A stretch of 64,000 bases of DNA from assembly GCA_038205115.1 (NCBI GenBank), contig JBBRCE010000022.1, forward strand, positions 1 to 64,000. Reading direction: 5' to 3'. Positions 58,366 to 64,000 of the stretch are shown here, one piece after another (position 1 is the first letter of the stretch; every line of letters begins with the position of its first letter). The notes beneath the pieces were generated by a model. That model was not told where the DNA came from. It ran no database searches and saw only the letters and a list, made by a program, of their open reading frames with translations. Source of the DNA: JBBRCE01 sp038205115 (lineage in GTDB: Bacteria > Planctomycetota > Planctomycetia > Pirellulales > JBBRCE01). A program made the position numbers and the translations under genes.

Positions 58366-59778
58366 ATGGCAAAGTCAGAACTGATCGACGCGTCGACCGC
58401 CCTACCCTCCGGCGCGATGCCAACGTTTTCCGATATCCAAACGCGGCAGCAGTCGGCGTTGGCCGCCATGGGCCGCATGGCCGCCACGCATTCCGACGGC
58501 ATGCGATTGATTCGCGACGGCGCGGCTCTCGTGGCAGAAAGCATGGACGCCGACTTCTACCTGGTTTCGCAAATCGATACCGAAGAAAACTCGCTCGTCC
58601 ATCAGTTGGGCGTCAATACCCGCACGCGACATCCCGACGAGCATCCGCAGGAATATCGGACCTCGCGGTTGCGATCTTCGTCGCTGGCCGGCTATTCCAT
58701 GGAAGTCCGCCAACCGCTGGTCATTGACGATTTGCCAGCCGACGCGCGCACTGACGATCTGTTTCTGCGTTCCAAGGGCATCCGCAGCGCACTGGTCCAG
58801 CCGCTGGAATATCAAAAGCAACCCGTGGGCGCCATTGCGGTACTCAATCGCAAACCGCTGCAATTTTCCGCGCATGATGTGCTGTTTATCGAAATGATCG
58901 CCAACCAGGTGATCTTGTCGATCGGTCGCGAGCGATCCGAACGCGCGCTGGCCGCCGAGCAGCGGTTTACGGCCACGTTGATGGAAGCGGTCGAAGCCCT
59001 GGTGCTGGTGCTCGACGATTCCGGACGGATCGTTCGCATCAACGGCGCGTGCCAACCCATTACCGGCTTCACGCAGCGCGACGCCGTGGCGCGATCGTTT
59101 TGCAGCACGCTGCTCGTGCCCGAAGAAGCTTCGACCGTTCGTGCATATCTCAACAGTTTACAGGCCGAGGCCGATTCCGTTGACTTCGAAAGTTTCATTC
59201 TGACCCGCGGCGGTGTGCGCCGACGCATTGCCTGGTCGTTTGCGCGTTACTGCGAAGACGACGATTTCAAATTGATTGGTACCGGCATTGATGTCACTGA
59301 CTTGCGACAATCGCAAATCGAACTGCAGCAAATGCAGCACGTCGCCAGCGAGTCGACGCGGCAACTCAACGATCTGCTCGCAAAAATCAATCGCGGTCAA
59401 ATACCCAAAACCGGCCATTTGCAAGCCAGCCATTTCGAGCAGCCGTTTCAAGCTTTGCCGGATGGTCCTCATGGCGAACGACGGCTACAGCCGCGGCGAT
59501 CCTACCCGTACGTGCAGTTAATGGCGCCACTGCCAGACAACCAATTGTTGCCAGATCGGTCGGACTTACGGGAAATTCGTTGTCGGGAAATTACCGGTGG
59601 CGGCTTTTCGTACCTGTCGGCCGAAATGCCGGATTACGAATCGATTGTGGTTGCCTTCGGCATTGCTCCCGCGCTGACTTACGTGACCGCCCGCATTGTG
59701 CATGCCACGCCCATCGATCACGATGGCCAGACCGCGTTTGCCGTGGGCTGCGTTTACACCGGACGCGCGAAGTACTGA
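58366..59778 (+). CDS. GAF-PAS-PilZ-like sensory protein (copy 2)
   Basis: 470 residues. GAF (about 40-185; ALVAESMDADFYLVSQIDTEENSLV, QPLVIDDLPADARTDDLFLRSKGIRSALVQPLEY, GAIAVLNRKPLQFS), PAS (about 205-325; LMEAVEALVLVLDDSGRIVRINGACQPITGFTQRD, ARYCEDDDFKLIGTGIDVTDLRQS), and a C-terminal PilZ-like domain (about 375-470; ERRLQPRRSYPYV for R-x3-R, then EITGGGFSYL in place of D-x-S-x-GG, AVGCVY). It has the same architecture as the gene at 52.5-53.9 kb on the other strand, but with a weaker PilZ signature. Cyclic di-GMP binding is therefore less certain here. Confidence 0.84.
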   Translation: MAKSELIDASTALPSGAMPTFSDIQTRQQSALAAMGRMAATHSDGMRLIRDGAALVAESMDADFYLVSQIDTEENSLVHQLGVNTRTRHPDEHPQEYRTSRLRSSSLAGYSMEVRQPLVIDDLPADARTDDLFLRSKGIRSALVQPLEYQKQPVGAIAVLNRKPLQFSAHDVLFIEMIANQVILSIGRERSERALAAEQRFTATLMEAVEALVLVLDDSGRIVRINGACQPITGFTQRDAVARSFCSTLLVPEEASTVRAYLNSLQAEADSVDFESFILTRGGVRRRIAWSFARYCEDDDFKLIGTGIDVTDLRQSQIELQQMQHVASESTRQLNDLLAKINRGQIPKTGHLQASHFEQPFQALPDGPHGERRLQPRRSYPYVQLMAPLPDNQLLPDRSDLREIRCREITGGGFSYLSAEMPDYESIVVAFGIAPALTYVTARIVHATPIDHDGQTAFAVGCVYTGRAKY

Positions 59779-59958
59779 TCCGCGCCGCGAACTTTGAGCA
59801 CTCGGTTTTCGACAACGGGTTGCCTGCTGAACGCCGGACGTTAATTTTTGCCGGCGGTTTTCATCGCGCGGCTGTTCAGCGGCACGACGGTTATTTAGAA
59901 TCGGATGCAAGCAGACTGTCTATTTGCTGCGTCGAATCTCTTGCCCTCCGGAGTTGCG

Positions 59959-61863
59959 ATGAATCGTTTGTCGAGCTTATGCCTGGCGTTTCTGCTGGGT
60001 ACCCTGGTCAGTCTCAACTCTTCGATCTTGGCGGCCGAAAAAATCGAACGGCCGAATATCCTTTGGCTGGTGAGCGAAGACAATAATCCCTACCTGGGCT
60101 GCTACGGCGATCCCATGGCTTACACGCCTACGCTCGATCAGTTGGCAAAAGACGGCGTGCTGTATGAACGCTGCTTTGCGCAACCCGTCTGTGCTCCGGC
60201 GCGTTTTGCGCTCATCACTGGCATGTTTGCCGTCACGGCCGGACCGGCTGAACACATGCGCGCCAAAGGCAAAATTCCGGCTTGGCTCAAGGGCTTTCCG
60301 GCGCTGTTACGCGAGGCCGGCTACTACACCTGCAACAACGCCAAGACCGATTACAACTCGCCCATCAGTATTGAAGAAGCTTGGAACCAATGCGATCGGC
60401 AAGCCCATTGGCGCAAACGCGGCGCGGCCAACAAGCCGTTTTTTAGCGTCTTCAATCACGAAGTCACGCACGAAAGTTGTATGTTCCCCGTAAAAGAACT
60501 GCCCTTGAAGCGGGCCGCCATCGATCCGGCCACCGTCCGCGTTCCGCCGTATATGCCCGATACACCGGAAGTTCGAGCCGATATTGCGCGCTACTACGAT
60601 TACATGACACTGCTGGACACGCAACTTGCCGCCAAGCTCAAAGACCTGCGTGACGAGGGCCAGGCCGATAATACCATTGTTTTCTATTACGGAGACAACG
60701 GTGGCGTGCTGCCGCGCAGCAAACGCTGCCTGCAACAGAGCGGAACACATGTTCCCCTGATCGTCTACTTTCCGCCAAAGTGGCAACATCTGGCGCCTGC
60801 CGCGCCAGGCTCGCGGATCAAAGATCCCGTTTGCTTTACCGATTTTGCGCCGACCGTGCTTTCACTCGCCGGTGTAAAAATTCCCGACTACATGCAAGGC
60901 CATGCTTTTGCCGGAAAAGCCAAGGCCGCGCCCAATGAAGTCGTGTTCTGCTCTCGCGACCGCATGGACGAGCGCTACGATATGATACGCTCTGCCATGG
61001 ACCAGCGCTGGCTATACATCCACAATTTTCGGCCCGACCTGCCCTACCAGCAGCGATTGGACTATCAATTTCAAGCGCGCGGTTATCAATCGTGGGCGCG
61101 CATGGCAGCCGAAGGCAAACTCACCCCGGCCACCGCTCAGTTCTGGGGCGTCAAGCCGACCGAAGAACTCTACGACATGCAGACGGATCCGGACAACGTC
61201 AAGAATCTGGCCTCCGATCCCAAGCACGCAGAAACACTCGTGCGACTGAGGGCAGCGATGAAAAAACAAGCCATAGCCGTCGTCGACAACGGCTTTGTGC
61301 CAGAAGGCTCGGCAATTGAAGGCTACGACGCCTCGCGCAAGCCCAACGCATTTCCGGTCGAGCGCGTGTACGATCTCGCTAGCCTGGCCTCGCAGCGAAA
61401 TCCGGCCAATTTGCCGACGCTGATCAAATCGCTGAGCGATGAAAACGAAGCCATCCGCTGGTGGGCCGCCCAAGGCTGCACCATGCTCGGTGAAAAAGCG
61501 GGCGACGCGACGGACGAACTCAAGAAGCGAATGGAAGATTCATCGGGAGCGGTGCAAATCGCGGCGGCCGAGGCACTGGCCGCTCAGGGCAAGGCTGACT
61601 TGGCCTTGCCCCTGCTCGATGATTGGCTCACTAAAGAAGATCAGCCATTTTTTGGGCTACAGGCAGCGAACGTCTTGGATCGCATGGGCGAACGAGCAAA
61701 ACCGGCTCTCCCGAACATCAAAAAATTGCTTAAGTCAACCGCCAAGGTTCCGGGAGCAAACAGTCCTCGCGCCTATTCACAGCGAATTCTGGAGCGCGTA
61801 ACTGATGTTCTGGAGGGTCACCAACCGGCAATGGTGTATCCGGTGTTCGAATCGAATCGCTAG
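59959..61863 (+). CDS. sulfatase with C-terminal HEAT repeats
   Basis: 634 residues from the ATG at 59959 (CCGGAG upstream). Signal peptide (LCLAFLLGTLVSLNSSILA), then RPNILWLVSEDNNPYLGCYGD with metal Asp residues, and the modified-Cys motif VCAPARFALITG (C-x-P-x-R), so it needs formylglycine formation. FYYGDNGGVLPRSKR is the usual DNGG block. After about residue 480 lies a helical-repeat domain (LIKSLSDENEAIRWWAAQGC, VQIAAAEALAAQGKADLALPLL) of HEAT type. It lies far from the broken SUMF1-like gene at the left edge. Confidence 0.92.
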   Translation: MNRLSSLCLAFLLGTLVSLNSSILAAEKIERPNILWLVSEDNNPYLGCYGDPMAYTPTLDQLAKDGVLYERCFAQPVCAPARFALITGMFAVTAGPAEHMRAKGKIPAWLKGFPALLREAGYYTCNNAKTDYNSPISIEEAWNQCDRQAHWRKRGAANKPFFSVFNHEVTHESCMFPVKELPLKRAAIDPATVRVPPYMPDTPEVRADIARYYDYMTLLDTQLAAKLKDLRDEGQADNTIVFYYGDNGGVLPRSKRCLQQSGTHVPLIVYFPPKWQHLAPAAPGSRIKDPVCFTDFAPTVLSLAGVKIPDYMQGHAFAGKAKAAPNEVVFCSRDRMDERYDMIRSAMDQRWLYIHNFRPDLPYQQRLDYQFQARGYQSWARMAAEGKLTPATAQFWGVKPTEELYDMQTDPDNVKNLASDPKHAETLVRLRAAMKKQAIAVVDNGFVPEGSAIEGYDASRKPNAFPVERVYDLASLASQRNPANLPTLIKSLSDENEAIRWWAAQGCTMLGEKAGDATDELKKRMEDSSGAVQIAAAEALAAQGKADLALPLLDDWLTKEDQPFFGLQAANVLDRMGERAKPALPNIKKLLKSTAKVPGANSPRAYSQRILERVTDVLEGHQPAMVYPVFESNR

Positions 61864-61910
61864 CGGGAACATGCCATTCGCTTCATACTAACGAGTGTAC
61901 GCGAGCTCAA

Positions 61911-62246
61911 CTAGCGTGCGCGGCGAGCAACCAGCGGGAGCTGTCCGCCAGCCTTAAAACGCGGGCCAGTCGGCAACTTGGGGGCGACCGTCTGCGCGAT
62001 GGCAGTAGCCGAAACCGCATTACCACGCGGTGAGATTGCCGCAGCAACCAACTCCATTTCGCGAGTGGTCGCGATAGGCGTAACAACTGTCTCTTCTTGC
62101 AGTGCCAGTTCAGCCCGTAAGATACGAACATCACTCGGGGCACTGAAGGCCAGCGTTACACGATCGCCAGCGACACGGTTGATGACGACACGAATGTTGC
62201 CGTCGATCACGATCTCTTCACCCACTTTGCGGCTGAGTACTAACAT
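61911..62246 (-). CDS. csrA: carbon storage regulator with long C-terminal tail
   Basis: 111 residues from the ATG at 62244-62246, with GGAGGATG as RBS. The CsrA fold is complete: MLVLSRKVGEEIVIDGNIRVVINRVAGDRVTLAFSAP, then ILRAELALQEE. CsrA binds GGA motifs in mRNA leaders. Typical CsrA is 60-75 residues; here an extra 50 residues (ATTREMELVAAAISPRGNAVSATAIAQTVAPKLP) extend the C-terminus, low in charge. Tails occur in some planctomycete CsrA proteins, and their role is unknown. Confidence 0.9.
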   Translation of the reverse strand: MLVLSRKVGEEIVIDGNIRVVINRVAGDRVTLAFSAPSDVRILRAELALQEETVVTPIATTREMELVAAAISPRGNAVSATAIAQTVAPKLPTGPRFKAGGQLPLVARRAR

Positions 62247-63382
62247 CTTTTCATCCTCCATGATTAGAGATTGTCTTGAGCAGTCATTCTGACGTTGCTC
62301 TTTGATGCATGACTTGGGAGCACTTGATGCGCCGGAACTTGAGCGATTTTTCTAAAAATGGTGACAATCGTCGCAACCCTCGATCCGGTAATGCAATAAA
62401 TTCAGTCGAGCAATTTCAAAGGTCTGCAACGCAAAAATGCTAGCGGCGATTTAGTGTCCCAAGATGAGTGCCGAATCTAATATTGAGACCTCAATTTGAT
62501 ACACCTCTAGCTCGCAATCGCTAGCAAAATCAGATTGCCGACGCTTGCTTTGCCGCCGCATGAAACGCAATCTGTAGGCAGCTACCAACGGCGCGATGCG
62601 AAGAGCATCGCGAGAGATGTCTATCGGGGATAATGCGGAAAGAACTACCGCCACGCGTGCTGCGACGGGTCCACAAGCTCAGTTCACTTCGAGTAAGAGC
62701 GTCTCTGACAAAGCGTTTGGCTCGAGGAAACCGGCCTATTCGAAGACGATTAGAATGTCGCGGATAGATCGCGACACTCGCAGCAAAATTCAAGATGTTG
62801 GCTTTCGCGAAATACGTCTCAACGAGCAAAGCTGGATTTCATTCACGAGCACTAACCAGGGCGATCAATCCATAGCGCACACTATCCCCGCTTTCCGTTA
62901 GTTAGCAAACTGACGCCTCAAGTTGGCAAGACGTTAGTAATCCTAAGTTTGCTAGCGAAAGTTTGCGCGTTCCGCGATGGTCGATTTCGGAGCAGTTCGG
63001 CAACTTGAATGGTCGGTTGCAAATCAACCAGTGTGGTCGTTGTCCGACCATAGCTCGACCGCCAACGGCGCGTTAAACGACCATGTCTGATTGCGCGATT
63101 TCTGCAACTCGGATAGTATTGTCCTTCAAATCGTTAACAGCTTCGGCTTGCAACGTGTCGGAGTGAAAGCTAGCAACGATTTGGCGAGCGTCGTCGATCA
63201 ACGACGAACGCAGCTAGCGCTTATGTGCAAGCAAGATTGATGCCAGCATTTCCGAGCGGCTAGAATGGCAGCGACTCTAGCGAACTGCGGCATGACGTTC
63301 GCCGGCGGTGGAAGACGCCGCACTTCACAAACATCACGAAACCCGAGCCGCCGCTGGTACTATCCGAGGAAGCCCATTCCGT
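62247..63382. other. gene-free stretch of about 1.1 kb
   Basis: No frame has protein-like composition. It holds five GCTAGC hexamers (62439, 62520, 62951, 63169 and 63213). Short ORFs at 62530-62901 are chance. It should include the promoters of csrA and the LRR gene. No RNA family is recognised. Confidence 0.55.
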
Positions 63383-64000
63383 ATGCTGCCCGCCGCACCG
63401 ACCCACATCAAACCTCGCTGCCGTTGGTATCAGTACCGCTTGCGGACGATGCTAATTACACTGACCTTGATCTGCGGGATTCTAGCGGCCGTCGCCAATT
63501 TCATCGTCCGTCCCGCGCAGCGGCAAAGAATGGCGGTCGAACGAATCCGTCAAAGCCACGGGATTGCCTGCTACCCTGAACATCCGGTTCAGCGCGGGTG
63601 GCTTGTGCAACAGTTGCAAAAATGGCTCGGGCGCGATTATTTCGAATCGGTCTACATGGTTCGCTGTTACGACGGAAGTCAAGTCGACGACGACACGCTG
63701 GCCGCCGTCGGAGAGTTAATGTCAGTGGAGTGGGTCCATTTAAAATCGAATCGGATTACCGATCGCGGTATTGCCAACTTGAGTAAGCTCTCGCAATTGC
63801 AAGGCTTGTCACTCCGCCAGACCCAAGTCACTGACGTCGGACTTTCCCAGTTACGAAAATGCACTCGATTGGAGACGCTGAACGTCACCGGTTCAGCGAT
63901 GACCGACGATGGCCTGGCGTACATCAGCGAGTTGAGAGAACTTGAAGACTTAAGCATTTCTGGTCAGGGAATTACCGATCGTGGAATGTTACATTTGAAA
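63383..64000 (+). CDS. leucine-rich-repeat protein with N-terminal membrane helix (partial)
   Basis: 206 residues are in the window and the frame is open to the right edge. Membrane helix at about residues 22-42 (TMLITLTLICGILAAVANFIV), then a stretch of about 70 residues with no motif, then LRR units of the planctomycete type: VEWVHLKSNRITDRGIANLSKLSQLQGLSLRQTQVTDVGLSQLRKC, TRLETLNVTGSAMTDDGLAYISEL. Each unit is about 24 residues with the LTDxGLxxLxxL wording. The protein is probably an anchored surface LRR protein. Confidence 0.85.
   Translation, partial: MLPAAPTHIKPRCRWYQYRLRTMLITLTLICGILAAVANFIVRPAQRQRMAVERIRQSHGIACYPEHPVQRGWLVQQLQKWLGRDYFESVYMVRCYDGSQVDDDTLAAVGELMSVEWVHLKSNRITDRGIANLSKLSQLQGLSLRQTQVTDVGLSQLRKCTRLETLNVTGSAMTDDGLAYISELRELEDLSISGQGITDRGMLHLK

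Noticed and set aside
62530..62901. Short frames on both strands (99 and 101 codons)
   Set aside because: Mutually antisense, no RBS, Ser/Arg/Thr-rich, no similarity recognised.
63265..63579. Plus-strand frame of 104 codons before the LRR gene
   Set aside because: Overlaps the LRR protein start in a different frame and has no motif.

Overview
The window looks like chromosomal DNA of a planctomycete of the Pirellulales type. The reasons are the paired DUF1549/DUF1553 and DUF1501 genes (two sets), a DUF1559 prepilin-like protein, a sulfatase with the C-x-P-x-R signature, an ECF sigma factor overlapping a Ser/Thr kinase gene, several zinc-ribbon proteins, a CsrA with a long tail, loose spacing with few operons, and high G+C that produces many long antisense shadow frames.

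Layout. At 0-1.4 kb an insertion sequence runs off the left edge and appears to have cut a formylglycine-generating-enzyme-like (SUMF1) gene that follows a coiled-coil gene. From 1.7 to 8.3 kb lie a GDSL hydrolase, ispG, a small membrane protein, a STAS protein plus an RsbW-like kinase, a secreted metallopeptidase, a Nudix hydrolase and fabI. From 8.5 to 17.2 kb lie a four-repeat helix-hairpin-helix protein, ispD, a four-helix-bundle protein, tyrS, a phosphodiesterase, a PlsC-type acyltransferase, the RNase P RNA, a histidine-rich ribbon-helix-helix protein, a split-barrel flavoprotein and an S4 protein. From 17.2 to 25.6 kb, all on the minus strand, are a CLC chloride channel with CBS domains, a large DUF11 protein, and the first DUF1501 plus DUF1549/1553 pair. 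From 26 to 39.4 kb, mostly plus strand, are a double zinc-ribbon protein, pdxJ, a DUF1559 prepilin, a HEAT lipoprotein, a 7Fe ferredoxin divergent from the sigma-kinase pair, a zinc-ribbon membrane protein, mnmA, floA and a 955-residue zinc-ribbon/repeat membrane protein. From 39.6 to 46.8 kb are the second DUF1549/1553 (with c-type cytochrome) plus DUF1501 pair, a TauE/SafE gene broken by a stop codon, and a CE15-like esterase. From 46.9 to 55.2 kb are a BaiN-like flavoprotein, a response regulator, pyrF, an epimerase, purD, a GAF-PAS-PilZ protein and a PIN-TRAM (YacL-like) protein. From 55.4 to 56.7 kb is a decayed type II restriction-modification pair of the XhoI/PaeR7I kind. From 57 to 64 kb are a zinc ribbon, a secreted protein, a second GAF-PAS-PilZ protein, a sulfatase, csrA, a gap of about 1.1 kb, and an LRR protein running off the right edge.

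How it works together. Most of the window is core metabolism (isoprenoid, fatty acid, pyridoxal, purine and pyrimidine synthesis, tRNA charging and modification, RNase P) mixed with planctomycete-specific families. Accessory or decaying material is limited to the left-edge insertion, the broken TauE/SafE gene and the dead restriction-modification pair. I saw no CRISPR array, tRNA, prophage or biosynthetic cluster. The items most worth follow-up are the restriction-modification remnant, the histidine-rich ribbon-helix-helix protein with a palindrome upstream, the four-repeat helix-hairpin-helix protein, and the two GAF-PAS-PilZ paralogues.
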